Assembly: GCA_016937015.1 (NCBI GenBank)
Contig: JAFGWT010000491.1
Coordinates: 1 to 46,228, forward strand
Origin: Deltaproteobacteria bacterium
Lineage (GTDB): Bacteria; Myxococcota_A; Polyangia; JAAYKL01
Reading direction: 5' to 3'
Length of the DNA stretch: 46,228 bases
Position 1 is the first letter of the stretch; each line of letters starts with the position of its first letter. This document shows positions 24,851 through 34,272 of the stretch, piece after piece. The position numbers and the translations under genes were made by a program. The notes under the pieces are model-generated. The model was not told where the DNA came from and did not search any database. It saw nothing but the letters and a program-made list of their open reading frames with translations.

Positions 24851-27167
24851 TTTCCTCCAAGGTTCGACTGAGGGGTGAGAGTACCACTGCCAACAGTATT
24901 CCCACAAGCAGTGTGCCGCCAAAAGTTTTCAGGGCCGGATTGCGACTGAGCGCCAGCAATCCAAACGACAGCATTGTGGTGATTCCCGACAGTGCAATCG
25001 CAAAACCGGTGGGCCCCGTCTCGTCAGATTCTGCGAAAAAGAGCGTATAGTCAATTCCTATTGCCAGCACGATAATGAGCGCCAGAAATGTAAAGATATT
25101 CACGTGAATCTGCAGCATGCTCATACCCCCAAGCATAATCAGCGCGGTTAGCATTGGCGGTGCAATAATGCGTCCCCCCCGTTTCACTCCGTAGCGAAAC
25201 ATTAAAAAAACGAGAATCACCGCATAAGCAAGGGCCACCAGTATCGATGCAATGTGCCGGTAGCTGGTGAATACGGATGACACGGTGGCCACTTTGTCAA
25301 TATAGCGGGTTTGCCCAATATCCGCGATGGTACGCTGAATTGCCATGGGATCTGTGATGTCGCGCAGCAAAACAACGGACGCAACGTCTTTTCCCACACG
25401 ACCGAGACGCAGCCGAGAGAAAAGCGCAGTGATATTCAGCTGCGGTATGTCGCCGAATTTAAGCAATGGCGCTGAATTGATACGATGCAACAATGCGTTC
25501 CGATCGGCAGCTTCCCAGCCCATGTGTCCATAGAGTTTTGCAGCAGCAGCACTCTTTGCCAGCCGAATCATGAATGCCCGATTTTCGCGCTGGACCTTTA
25601 GCGACGGTACCAGCTGCGAAGCACTGAAGCAATCACCAATTTTACCTAGTGATTTAAGATGCGTCAGCCGTGTCAATAACTGCTCTTCCTTTTGGGCCAG
25701 AGCCTCTTCGGTTGAGGCCCATAAAACCACAAACCGACTTTTATCGAATCCGCCTGATTTGTCGCTGATGATCCTTTCTTCCGCTTCAAGCACGGGAAAC
25801 TCGCCCCGCAAAAGGCGCACATCATCATCGGCGTGTAAAAACGGAATCGCAGCCGCAAACGGAATCGCAGCAACAATGGCGAGTGCAAAATACCGAGGCG
25901 AAAAGGCGTCCACAAACCGCTGCACCCACTGCCACGCACGAGGCAAACGGCGCAGCCTCGTGGAGAAAGGAAGACATGGAAACAGGCAGAGCACCGTGCT
26001 ATATGCGCCCACCAGCCCCACCGCAGAAAAAATGGCCATTTGCTGCAACCCGGGAAACGGGGCCACCAGCAGGGCGATATACCCGACGACACTGGTGATC
26101 ATACCCAGGGTAATACCGGGAAGAACCTTGCTCAGGGTATCCTGTCCAGCACCATTTTCCAACCGATGGGCAAAATAATGAAAGCTGTAGTCAATGCAAA
26201 CCCCCACCAGCGACGCCCCAAAAACCAGCGTAATAAGGTGCACATATCCAAAAACAATCACGGTGGCCACAATGGCAAGCACCAGTCCTGCCGCAATTGG
26301 AATAACGCCGTACACCAGTTCCCGCACGTCGGCAAACGCCAGCAGTAAAAGCAGAATCACCCCAAACAACGACCCAGTGCCGATAATCGATATCTCGCGC
26401 TGAGCCAAACTGGATGCCTCGGCGCCATATCTGGCCATTCCGGTCCACACCACATCGTGGAGCGGCTGCGTCTGCCGCACTTTTTCGATAATGCCATCCA
26501 CTGCCGACACCATGGTAACTGCACCGGTCCCGCTAAACACACCTTTTTTACCGGTGGCCGAAAGGAGCACCCAGCTCATCTGTTCGCCTTCGAGTACAAG
26601 GTGATTGTCCTCCAGCGTGAAATCGCCTGCCGCACGAGGCAAACTGGAAAGATAATCCTCAAACAAAAAAAATGGATCCTCGGCTATCAGCGATGACGGG
26701 ACACCCGAAATCATCGCATACAGACGCTGGATAGCGTTGTCCACAAAGGGCTGCGACTTATTAGCCAGCACTCTGGCGCGGTTTTCTGGAGATAATATTG
26801 ACCATCGAGCAGGAAAGAACGTATCGAAAAACGCCTTTTGGGCGCGGTCATCCACCCTGCATGTGACACTCGAAAACAGGTCTTTTTGCTGATTCAGACG
26901 CGCTGCAATCGTATCAGCGCCACGAATGGCCTCTCTTTTTTTTGGCGCAGCGACCAAAATCACAATCCGCCCTTCGAGCGCGTGGGTGAGCGCATTGTAG
27001 GCAGCCTGGGTTACCGGGGTATTTTCTGTGATAGGAATCAAATCGAGGATACCGGTTTTCACAATGGGATTCGCCACGAAACGAATCAGCAGCACAACAG
27101 CGACAGCCATAAAAACCATCCATGCCATTGCCGCTCTATATCGACGGCTATTGAATGCAGTTTTCAA
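24840..27167 (-). CDS. MMPL/RND-family exporter of the aryl-polyene operon
   Basis: The 775-residue polytopic protein has two large periplasmic loops. It has a repeated TM bundle (about 255-415 and 640-775) with family phrases such as LVFGASLVGVCIDYSFHYFAH and LIIVLAIGIDYTLFFAES, each holding the conserved Asp-Tyr of MMPL transporters. It should move the lipid-linked polyene across or out of the inner membrane using proton motive force. The start is TTG at 27165-27167 (MKTAFNSRRYR), overlapping the end of the LolA-like gene by 20 bp. The ATG at 27128 is an alternative. It is a standard partner in aryl-polyene clusters. Confidence 0.88.
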   Translation of the reverse strand: MKTAFNSRRYRAAMAWMVFMAVAVVLLIRFVANPIVKTGILDLIPITENTPVTQAAYNALTHALEGRIVILVAAPKKREAIRGADTIAARLNQQKDLFSSVTCRVDDRAQKAFFDTFFPARWSILSPENRARVLANKSQPFVDNAIQRLYAMISGVPSSLIAEDPFFLFEDYLSSLPRAAGDFTLEDNHLVLEGEQMSWVLLSATGKKGVFSGTGAVTMVSAVDGIIEKVRQTQPLHDVVWTGMARYGAEASSLAQREISIIGTGSLFGVILLLLLAFADVRELVYGVIPIAAGLVLAIVATVIVFGYVHLITLVFGASLVGVCIDYSFHYFAHRLENGAGQDTLSKVLPGITLGMITSVVGYIALLVAPFPGLQQMAIFSAVGLVGAYSTVLCLFPCLPFSTRLRRLPRAWQWVQRFVDAFSPRYFALAIVAAIPFAAAIPFLHADDDVRLLRGEFPVLEAEERIISDKSGGFDKSRFVVLWASTEEALAQKEEQLLTRLTHLKSLGKIGDCFSASQLVPSLKVQRENRAFMIRLAKSAAAAKLYGHMGWEAADRNALLHRINSAPLLKFGDIPQLNITALFSRLRLGRVGKDVASVVLLRDITDPMAIQRTIADIGQTRYIDKVATVSSVFTSYRHIASILVALAYAVILVFLMFRYGVKRGGRIIAPPMLTALIMLGGMSMLQIHVNIFTFLALIIVLAIGIDYTLFFAESDETGPTGFAIALSGITTMLSFGLLALSRNPALKTFGGTLLVGILLAVVLSPLSRTLEENEK

Positions 27168-27789
27168 GGGTAATCAGTTCTTGCGGGGCTTCACTGGAAA
27201 TTGCAATTTCGGTCTGGTCCCCGTTTACCTCCCGGATAGCGATTCTATTGATCTGGTCTGTTCCTTCAATCACTATCTGGGAAATAATCTTTGCCAGAAT
27301 GCGATCTTTTGGACGGAGGCCAATCTGAAATTGATTCTCGGCGTCATGATAAAACATGGTAAACCGCTTTTCCAGTACGATATGGTCCGCAGTGAACAGG
27401 GCAATCAGAATATTGGCGATGTGCCTGATTTCAAAATGCTCATCCGCTTGCTTAACGGTCGCCTTCCGGCTACCCATCTGCTGCCAGATACCTTGAGTGG
27501 TGATTTTAACTGCAGATGAAAAAGGTGTCCGGGTGGACAGGCAAATCCCCTTGGCGCTGAGTACGATGATGCCAGTTGAAACAAGGGGGCGTCTGAGTGC
27601 GGCGATTTGCTTTTTCTGAGTGAACCCCTTTATCTGTTCGGCCTGCATCTGAAGATGCTTAATTGTCTGAGTGAATGCTTTCTTATTTTTTGCGGCAACC
27701 GGATACGCAAATACCGTTTCGTCCGAATTCGCAGTCGCGACAGCGGGCAGCAGTAAAAAAGCCATCATACCAATCATCAAAATGCGCAT
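27148..27789 (-). CDS. LolA-like periplasmic lipid carrier
   Basis: A signal peptide (MRILMIGMMAFLLLPAVATA) precedes a beta-rich domain. IKGFTQKKQIAALRRPLVSTGIIVLSAKGICLSTRTPFSSAVKIT matches the start of the LolA fold, where the phrase 'F-x-Q-x-K-x-I-x-x-L-x-x-P-L-x-S-x-G' is typical of the LolA-like proteins of aryl-polyene clusters. It would carry the lipidated product through the periplasm between the MMPL exporter and the outer-membrane lipoprotein. It starts 4 bp after the stop of the COG4648-like gene. Confidence 0.82.
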   Translation of the reverse strand: MRILMIGMMAFLLLPAVATANSDETVFAYPVAAKNKKAFTQTIKHLQMQAEQIKGFTQKKQIAALRRPLVSTGIIVLSAKGICLSTRTPFSSAVKITTQGIWQQMGSRKATVKQADEHFEIRHIANILIALFTADHIVLEKRFTMFYHDAENQFQIGLRPKDRILAKIISQIVIEGTDQINRIAIREVNGDQTEIAISSEAPQELITLENCIQ

Positions 27790-27793
27790 GCGA

Positions 27794-28354
27794 TTATTCC
27801 TTCCGCTTCACTTTTTTTCTCACCAGCCATTCTGCGCCAAAAAGAAGCCCAATTAAAATGTAGCTGATTAGACCGTTGTATAGCGTCCAGTATTCTCGGG
27901 TGGAAAAAAAAACGGTATATGCTGCAATGGTGCCATTTACGACAAAAAAAACGCACCACGCAATGGTCACTTTGCGGCAATACCCCAATACGCCACTTGT
28001 GATTACCGGTTCGGACAGTGCTGCAAATCTGGCAATCATATTAGGGCCGCGAAACAGTGTCCAGCCAAATGTCAGGCACAGAGTGACGTTCACGACTACG
28101 GGCATTAGCAGCAATGCGCGCTCGCTGTTGAATATCAGCGAAAGGATTGCGGGGATAATAGCCGCGATGGTTATGGGGAGCAACGGTTTGGCGCTTGCCC
28201 ATGTCAGCCGCAAAGTTGTCGACAATCGCAGCAGTAACAGCGCCAGCATAATCAGCGCCAGAGACGCCGGTGAAAATGTGGTGAGTCCGATGTATATGAA
28301 GGCAGGATACGCAACGAAAACAATCGAGATTAAAATGGTGAGCATGCGGTTCAT
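27794..28354 (-). CDS. COG4648-like polytopic membrane protein
   Basis: The 186-residue protein has five or six hydrophobic segments and few polar loops (FVAYPAFIYIGLTTFSPASLALIMLALLLL, VTIAWCVFFVVNGTIAAYTVFF). Similar membrane proteins are a regular, functionally unassigned part of aryl-polyene clusters, and the family link is made from position and topology. It lies 10 bp after the ketosynthase stop. It could assist assembly or transfer of the polyene at the inner membrane. No catalytic residues stand out. Confidence 0.72.
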   Translation of the reverse strand: MNRMLTILISIVFVAYPAFIYIGLTTFSPASLALIMLALLLLRLSTTLRLTWASAKPLLPITIAAIIPAILSLIFNSERALLLMPVVVNVTLCLTFGWTLFRGPNMIARFAALSEPVITSGVLGYCRKVTIAWCVFFVVNGTIAAYTVFFSTREYWTLYNGLISYILIGLLFGAEWLVRKKVKRKE

Positions 28355-28364
28355 ATCACCGGTT

Positions 28365-29594
28365 TCACTCCACCCACTTTTTGAAAATCAAAGACGTGTT
28401 CACGCCACCAAAGGCAAAGTTATTGGACATCACATAGGTCTGCGCCAGAGGTCGGCTCTCTGTGACATAATCAAGCCTACCGCATTCCGGATCCACATTA
28501 TCGAGATTAATGGTGGGGGCTACCCATCCTTCACATATCTGATGCATACAAATCCATGCCTCGATGGCACCACAGGCACCAAGAGTATGGCCAAAATAAC
28601 TTTTTAACGATGCAAATGGAATCTCCCTTTCAAAACAGGCGGCTGTGGCAATTGACTCCGCCACGTCACCGATTTCGGTGGAGGTACCGTGGGCGCTTAC
28701 AAAATCAATCTGCGATGGAGAGAGCGCCGCGCTTTTTAGAGACAACTTCATAACATTCTCCATGCCATCCGGAGAAGGATTGACCATATGCTCACCATCG
28801 CAGTTGCTGGCAAACCCGACTATCTCCCCATAAATGGTGGCCCCCCGCCGCTTCGCACTCTCCAGTGACTCCAATATAAGGGTCGCCGCCCCTTCGCCCA
28901 CAACAAGGCCATCGCGATCTTTGTCGAAAGGTCGTGGGGTTGTGGACGGCGAATCGTTGCGGCGGCTGGTGGCAAACATCACATCGAACACCGCAGTGCC
29001 CACCGCACCGAGCTCTTCGGCACCGCCACAAATCATGATATCCTGCGTGCCGTATTTAACTGCCTCGTAGCCAAATCCGATGGCCTGGCTGCCCGATGTG
29101 CACGCGGAACAGGCGGGAATCAACCGCCCCCGGGTCTGAAAGAACTGACTGATATTGGCTGCGCAGGTGTGCGTCATAAATTTGATAAACTGAGATCCTT
29201 TCACGCCCTGCAAAGTTTTATTGACACCAATGGCTTTCATGAACGCGATAGACGCATCGGCAGCGCCATTGGTGGACCCGAATGAAACGCCCGTGGTGCC
29301 ATCGGTCAGTAACACCGAGTCGAGCAGCCCCGCGTCCTTCAAAGCCAGCTCGACAGATCGGATAGCAAACACAGCCACCCGGCCCATGGTCCGCAAGTGT
29401 TTGCGGCTGTAGTGTTTGGGCACCTCGAAATCAACAATCGGTGCGCCAAGAAAACTGCTCAACCCCTCAATTTCCTTCCAGTGCGGCATCTTTCGCACAC
29501 CCGACTTTCGAGACAGCAGCCCCCCCTTCACTGTTTCCCAGTCCTGGCCCAGACATGTAATACCGCTCATGCCTGTTACCACAACACGATTCAT
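28365..29594 (-). CDS. Beta-ketoacyl-ACP synthase (FabF-like)
   Basis: The 409-residue condensing enzyme has the complete Cys-His-His triad: Cys in PACSACTSGSQAIG, His in VSAHGTSTEIGD and His in YFGHTLGACGA. It extends the growing polyene on ACP by decarboxylative condensation with malonyl-ACP. The operon has a second complete ketosynthase (31469-32719) and a chain-length factor, matching the two-KS logic of aryl-polyene systems. Which KS pairs with the chain-length factor for elongation cannot be told here. Its ATG overlaps the ketoreductase stop (ATGA). Confidence 0.92.
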   Translation of the reverse strand: MNRVVVTGMSGITCLGQDWETVKGGLLSRKSGVRKMPHWKEIEGLSSFLGAPIVDFEVPKHYSRKHLRTMGRVAVFAIRSVELALKDAGLLDSVLLTDGTTGVSFGSTNGAADASIAFMKAIGVNKTLQGVKGSQFIKFMTHTCAANISQFFQTRGRLIPACSACTSGSQAIGFGYEAVKYGTQDIMICGGAEELGAVGTAVFDVMFATSRRNDSPSTTPRPFDKDRDGLVVGEGAATLILESLESAKRRGATIYGEIVGFASNCDGEHMVNPSPDGMENVMKLSLKSAALSPSQIDFVSAHGTSTEIGDVAESIATAACFEREIPFASLKSYFGHTLGACGAIEAWICMHQICEGWVAPTINLDNVDPECGRLDYVTESRPLAQTYVMSNNFAFGGVNTSLIFKKWVE

Positions 29595-30313
29595 ATAACG
29601 CCTCCATTTACAGAAATAACCTGTCCGGTAATGTATCCGGCATCATCAGACATCAAAAAAACAACGGGGGCGGCCGCCTCATCCGGGGTACCATATCTGC
29701 GCATGGGAATGATCTTCAACACTTCGTCCCTGGGCAAGTCGGCAACCATGTCGGTTTCGATGATTCCTGGTGCCACCACATTGACAGTTATCTTTCGTCT
29801 GGCCAGTTCCAGCGCCAGTGACTTGGCTGCACCGATAATGCCTGCTTTGGATGCAGCGTAATTCACTTGCCCCCGGTTGCCCGAAATGCCCGAGAGCGAC
29901 GAGATGGCAACGATACGCCCGCCTTTTCTTGCAGTGGCCATGGGCATTACCAACGGCTTAAGCACATTGTAGAATCCGCCAAGATTCGTACTAATAACAC
30001 TGTCCCACATGCGATCTTCGAGGATCGGAAACGGGGAATCATGGGCAATGCCGGCATTGCACACAACGCCCCAGACATCGCCCCTGTCAACCAAATCCCT
30101 GTTCAGTGAATCGGCAGTCTGTTGCCTGTTGGCAATGTCAAATGGAATGAGGTAGCCGTCCCCCCCCTGTTGCCGAACGGCATCGAGCACGGCTTCGGCC
30201 GCGCTTTCGTTCCGCACATAATTGATGCCCACCAGATATCCGCGCGCCGCCAGCTGCAGCGCAATTGCCTTCCCAATGCCACGACTGGCGCCAGTTACAA
30301 TAACCCGCTTCAT
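29591..30313 (-). CDS. 3-ketoacyl-ACP reductase (FabG-like, SDR family)
   Basis: The start at 30313 (MKRVIVTGASRGIGKAIALQL) overlaps the dehydratase stop by ATGA, whereas the track start at 30424 would overlap it far more. The Rossmann motif is TGASRGIG. The catalytic Ser lies in AISSLSG and the YxxxK pair in NYAASKAG. The length of 240 residues is normal for FabG. It reduces the 3-keto group of each extended polyene intermediate with NADPH, and corresponds in role to ApeQ of known clusters. The C-terminus (GYITGQVISVNGGVI) is typical. Confidence 0.92.
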   Translation of the reverse strand: MKRVIVTGASRGIGKAIALQLAARGYLVGINYVRNESAAEAVLDAVRQQGGDGYLIPFDIANRQQTADSLNRDLVDRGDVWGVVCNAGIAHDSPFPILEDRMWDSVISTNLGGFYNVLKPLVMPMATARKGGRIVAISSLSGISGNRGQVNYAASKAGIIGAAKSLALELARRKITVNVVAPGIIETDMVADLPRDEVLKIIPMRRYGTPDEAAAPVVFLMSDDAGYITGQVISVNGGVI

Positions 30314-30780
30314 TCTTTTCCTTCCAGATGTGCGCCTCCGTCCACATCCATTTGTCCGGGCGAATACACATTCAGCATGGCGGTAGCCAGTTCGGCGTTG
30401 GTTGCCCGATCTCTGGTACAACACCGAAACTGCAACAGACTGTTACCGTCCCAGGCCAGTCGCGCTTCGATGTCAAGCACCTGTCCAACGACGAATGAGT
30501 CACAGTTCAGCTTTAACTCTCTCGTCCCCACCAGGTATCCAATTCTCGGAGACTGGCCATGCAGATACCGGTGCCAGCCGTCGAAAACGCCAATGGCCTG
30601 CGCCATGTACTCCACAGCGACATACGCCGGTACCCCAGCGGGGGTTAAAAACATATGGTCAGTTCGAATTTGCGATTCGCAAATCACACCATTTCCGAGC
30701 ACAGCCATTCCTCGGTCAATCATCCGAATAGGGGGTTGATGCGCCAGCAGCAACCCCATTGGGACATCACAAATATTCAT
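30310..30780 (-). CDS. Hotdog-fold 3-hydroxyacyl-ACP dehydratase (ApeP-like)
   Basis: Family marks are LAHQPPIRMIDR near the N-terminus and VAVEYMAQAIGVFDGW in the central helix, then RIGYLVGTRELKLNCD. This fits the dehydratases of aryl-polyene clusters (156 residues). It removes water from 3-hydroxyacyl-ACP to give the conjugated double bond. It overlaps the next gene (ketoreductase) by ATGA and touches the chain-length-factor stop by one base. A second hotdog protein lies at 35937. Confidence 0.85.
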   Translation of the reverse strand: MNICDVPMGLLLAHQPPIRMIDRGMAVLGNGVICESQIRTDHMFLTPAGVPAYVAVEYMAQAIGVFDGWHRYLHGQSPRIGYLVGTRELKLNCDSFVVGQVLDIEARLAWDGNSLLQFRCCTRDRATNAELATAMLNVYSPGQMDVDGGAHLEGKE

Positions 30781-31469
30781 TAAACTTCACTCATTTTTAA
30801 ACGCTGCCGCAGCCATTCCGTGGCTGACACTGACAGATTACAGACTTCCTGAATTCGATCCAGAGAAATGGGAAATTGGTCCCCGGCTTTCGACTTTTGA
30901 AACAAAATGGCAAGCCCGTATGCAAATCGGCTGGGTGTGTCAAAGAACGACGGTACCGCTTCGTCCCCTACAAGCAATGCCACTGTTTCACTGCGGCCTG
31001 TGTGGAGCAGTTGCCAGCATTCCATCAGTCCTGCGGCAAATGTTTGCTCGCCCGCGCTGACAGTTCGTGATATTCCCCGATTTTGGGCGGCAATACTGAT
31101 ATACCCCGTCGCGGTATGATGAACTGAATTACAGAAATCGAGTGGGGATACTGGCTGAAAGCAGTATATGGCATCCAACAGGGTTTCGAGGGTACGAATT
31201 TCGCCATAGCGAGATGCAAACACCAAATCCACCTCACTGGGGTGGAGACGGTTCAACGATGTCACCTCGAAAAACGGTGCCATCACCAAGCGGGATAAAG
31301 TGGAGCTTTTGCCTCTCAGGCGCGCTGGAACGTCGGGACATTCGGGTTTGTACCCCGGGTCGTCCTCGAGCTCCCTCGGAGACAAAATCCAGTTTCTGAA
31401 TGCGCTTTTATTCTCAAGCTGAAAGGCGCGGCCGGACCAGTCCACAATTGTTATCGCTGCCAGACTCAT
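30780..31469 (-). CDS. Ketosynthase-like chain-length factor (ApeC-like)
   Basis: The 229-residue protein matches the N-terminal half of a ketosynthase (LHPSEVDLVFASRYGEIRTLETLLDAI, FCNSVHHTATGYISIAAQNRG). The active-site region reads RTVSAGEQTFAAGLM with no nucleophilic Cys, and the C-terminal His motifs are absent. Short KS-like subunits of this type (Ketoacyl-synt_2) act as chain-length factors that pair with a full KS in aryl-polyene synthesis. The start overlaps the stop of the upstream KS (TAATG), favouring equal translation of the two. Confidence 0.83.
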   Translation of the reverse strand: MSLAAITIVDWSGRAFQLENKSAFRNWILSPRELEDDPGYKPECPDVPARLRGKSSTLSRLVMAPFFEVTSLNRLHPSEVDLVFASRYGEIRTLETLLDAIYCFQPVSPLDFCNSVHHTATGYISIAAQNRGISRTVSAGEQTFAAGLMECWQLLHTGRSETVALLVGDEAVPSFFDTPSRFAYGLAILFQKSKAGDQFPISLDRIQEVCNLSVSATEWLRQRLKMSEV

Positions 31470-32719
31470 TACACACTTCCCTGCGAACTGCCAAATACAG
31501 CGTCAGAATGATCGCTGCGCCAGCGATTTTGGTTATCTCCGCGAGCGCGTCCAAACACCATCGTGCAGTTGTTACCGCCAAACGCAAATGAATTACTCAA
31601 ATAACACATCTCTCCTGATCGTACCGACGGCACAGCAGTGCCCGGAAATGCAATTTTCAAATTGGGCAGCGCGCTGTCGACCTGTCCATCGAAAACGTGA
31701 TGGGGCAGACGGCATGCATCATCAGCGAGCGAAATGCAGCACAGGCCGGCCTCAATGGCGCCCGCCGCGCCAAGGCAATGCCCCACAAATGGCTTGCTGG
31801 AGGCCACGTAGGCGTCTGGCACAACTGCGACCACAGCCTGGCATTCCATCGAATCATTGGCCCTGGTGGCGGTGCCATGAAGATTCACATAGGCCACCTG
31901 CGCCGCCTCCACCTGAGCATCCTCCAATGCCCGACTCATCGCCAGAGCCGCACCTGAACCATCCGGAGAGGGAGCACTCATATGAAAGGCATCCATGGAC
32001 TCGCCGCCACCCCAAAGAAAAACGTCAGCGGCATCTCTCGTCAACACAAACAGTGCGCCCCCTTCTCCGATGTTGAGGCCACTGCGATTTTGGGAAAGCG
32101 GGTTCATTCTGGATGAACTTAACTGCCCAAGGGCGCCAAATCCATTCACTGTCAAATCACACAGACTGTCCACGCCACCGGAAATCACCACATCGCAAAT
32201 GTCTGCCTCGATGAGCCCCCTCGCGCTAAGCATCGCCTTGGCAGACGATGAGCAGGCGGTTGATACTGTGTAAGTGGGCCCCCTGGCACCAGCGAGTTCC
32301 GCAATGAACCGCGCCAGACTCCCCATGGCATGCTGAGAATGAAAGTGATAGTTTTCGGGATAGTGCCCCTCAGCCCGCATCAGCTGATATGCCGCTTCGC
32401 TGGCCGCCAGCCCGGATGTGGACGAACCGAGCACTACGCCCAACCGATTGGGGTTCGTTGTCTCCAATACTTCGTCAACGGTGTGCGCGATTTGCTCAAA
32501 ACAGGCGTATGCGAGCCGATTATTTCGACAGTCGTAGAGCCGATATGCGTCCGGCAGAGGGGGGAGCTCCCGAACTTCGAACACAGGGAGGCGTCGACCG
32601 TCAACAACTGTTCTGAAAGACATGGCCGGTGGTTGTCCATAAAACAGCGTTGCTTTAACGGCGGAAACATCTGCCCCCATGGCGCAAATCATTCCCATAT
32701 TCCGAATCGCCACATCCAT
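31469..32719 (-). CDS. Beta-ketoacyl-ACP synthase (ApeR-like)
   Basis: This second full condensing enzyme of the operon has 416 residues. The triad is present: Cys in TVSTACSSSAKA, His in LHGTATRANDS and His in FVGHCLGAAGA. The N-terminal part is more diverged than in the KS at 28365. In known clusters one KS starts or supports elongation and the other works with the chain-length factor. It is coupled to the chain-length factor downstream (TAATG) and to the ammonia-lyase upstream. Confidence 0.9.
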   Translation of the reverse strand: MDVAIRNMGMICAMGADVSAVKATLFYGQPPAMSFRTVVDGRRLPVFEVRELPPLPDAYRLYDCRNNRLAYACFEQIAHTVDEVLETTNPNRLGVVLGSSTSGLAASEAAYQLMRAEGHYPENYHFHSQHAMGSLARFIAELAGARGPTYTVSTACSSSAKAMLSARGLIEADICDVVISGGVDSLCDLTVNGFGALGQLSSSRMNPLSQNRSGLNIGEGGALFVLTRDAADVFLWGGGESMDAFHMSAPSPDGSGAALAMSRALEDAQVEAAQVAYVNLHGTATRANDSMECQAVVAVVPDAYVASSKPFVGHCLGAAGAIEAGLCCISLADDACRLPHHVFDGQVDSALPNLKIAFPGTAVPSVRSGEMCYLSNSFAFGGNNCTMVFGRARGDNQNRWRSDHSDAVFGSSQGSV

Positions 32720-34272
32720 CAGTTCACCGCCTTCTCCAATTCACCACTTCGAACAGCGTCGACCAGCTGTCTCAAATCCTGTTCAAGTGCGCGGTCTTCT
32801 TTGACGAATGCGGACTGCGCACGGATTCGGCGATACAGCTGCTGCAGCGTGGGATGCAGCATCGGCAGCGCCAGCTCCCCTGTCTGCAACCGCAAATCCA
32901 GCGCCTGGACACCCGCCAGCAACAGCGCGGCCAGATTCTGCTCCGTCAGCTCGATCACTCTGATGCAGTCTCGCGCACTAATGGTGCCAAGACTCACCTT
33001 GTCCTGATTATGGCTTTCAGTGGAACGGGAAAACACCGACGCAGGCATGGTGTTTTTCAACGCTTCAGCGGCAAAAGCGCTGGTGGCAATGTGCACTGCC
33101 TTAAAACCGTGATGAATGGCCCTATGATAGGCGTCAGCACCACATAGATTGGCTGGCAATCCGTTGTTTTTTCGTTCATTCACCAGCAGCGCCATCTGCC
33201 GGTCCAACAAATCGGCGATATTGGCGACAGCGTTCTTCATACTGTCCATGGCAAATGCAATATGTCCCCCGTAAAAGTTGCCACCATGGAGCACATCGCC
33301 TTCATTGGGATCAATAAGCGGATTGTCATTCACACTGTTTATCTCGGTTTCGATAAACTGTCGCATCCAGGGCAACGCGTCCGCCAGCACTCCCAGTATA
33401 TGTGGAGCGCATCTCACGGCATAGGTCGCCTGCACCCGCTGACCGTCAGCCAGCCTGTACGTTTCGTCGTAATTAATGAAGGTGGCGATTTGCGCCGCCA
33501 CTCGCCCCTGTTCGGGAAACGGTTTCTGCTCGAATATCCGGCTGTCGAAATGTCCTTTGTTCACCTGCAACACTTCAACCAGCAAGGCAGTCGCCATGGT
33601 CCCCATTGAAACAATCTGTTTTGCGCGCTGATATGCCATACAGGCGATGGCTGTCATCACGGCGGTGCCGTTCATAATTGCGAGCGCTTCCTTGGCTTTC
33701 AGCCGCAGCGGCGCAATGCCGAGCTCGGCAAACACGTCTGAAGTCTTGCGAACACTGTTATCGCAGTAAACATCGCGCTCCCCCACGACCACTGACGCCA
33801 CGTAGGAAAGTGGCGTCAAATCACCACTGGCCCCCACTGACCCCTCTGCGGGGATACGGGGTGTGATGCCACGCGCCAGAAGCATCGTTAAAAATTCAAG
33901 CAATTCAATCCGCACTGCGGAAAATCCGGTCTTCAGGCTGGTTAGCCGCACGATGAGTACTGCCCGGCAGGTTGCTTCGTCGAGATATTCGCCCATCCCG
34001 CAACCATGAAAACGAAGCAGATTGAGTGCGAAATCATCGGACTGGGTCCCTGGGACTGGGGTCGTGCACGAATCCCCAACACCGGTGGTCACCCCATATA
34101 TCACCTGATGCCGTGCTTTCAGTTTTTCAAGCGCCTGACGCCCTGCCTGGATGACAGACACAAACGCTGCATTATCGCTGAGCTCGACAAGTGCTGTTCC
34201 TCTGGCAACGGAGAGAACATCTTCAATGGTTAATTTTCGTTCATCGATTATCAGGCGCGTCAAGGTGGTCAT
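32719..34272 (-). CDS. Aromatic amino acid ammonia-lyase (HAL/TAL/PAL family)
   Basis: The MIO cofactor motif Ala-Ser-Gly is present in GSVGASGDLTPLSYVA, and the loop Tyr in IYGVTTGVG. The length of 517 residues fits the family. The enzyme removes ammonia from an aromatic amino acid. The substrate-selectivity pair lies in LLRFHGCGMG (Phe-His), which matches neither the Ser-His of typical histidine lyases nor the His-Leu of Rhodobacter tyrosine lyase. Inside a polyene operon it most likely supplies coumarate or cinnamate as starter, as in flexirubin clusters. The ATG at 34272 follows TGGAGAGCTG and is preferred to the track start at 34290. Confidence 0.87.
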   Translation of the reverse strand: MTTLTRLIIDERKLTIEDVLSVARGTALVELSDNAAFVSVIQAGRQALEKLKARHQVIYGVTTGVGDSCTTPVPGTQSDDFALNLLRFHGCGMGEYLDEATCRAVLIVRLTSLKTGFSAVRIELLEFLTMLLARGITPRIPAEGSVGASGDLTPLSYVASVVVGERDVYCDNSVRKTSDVFAELGIAPLRLKAKEALAIMNGTAVMTAIACMAYQRAKQIVSMGTMATALLVEVLQVNKGHFDSRIFEQKPFPEQGRVAAQIATFINYDETYRLADGQRVQATYAVRCAPHILGVLADALPWMRQFIETEINSVNDNPLIDPNEGDVLHGGNFYGGHIAFAMDSMKNAVANIADLLDRQMALLVNERKNNGLPANLCGADAYHRAIHHGFKAVHIATSAFAAEALKNTMPASVFSRSTESHNQDKVSLGTISARDCIRVIELTEQNLAALLLAGVQALDLRLQTGELALPMLHPTLQQLYRRIRAQSAFVKEDRALEQDLRQLVDAVRSGELEKAVN

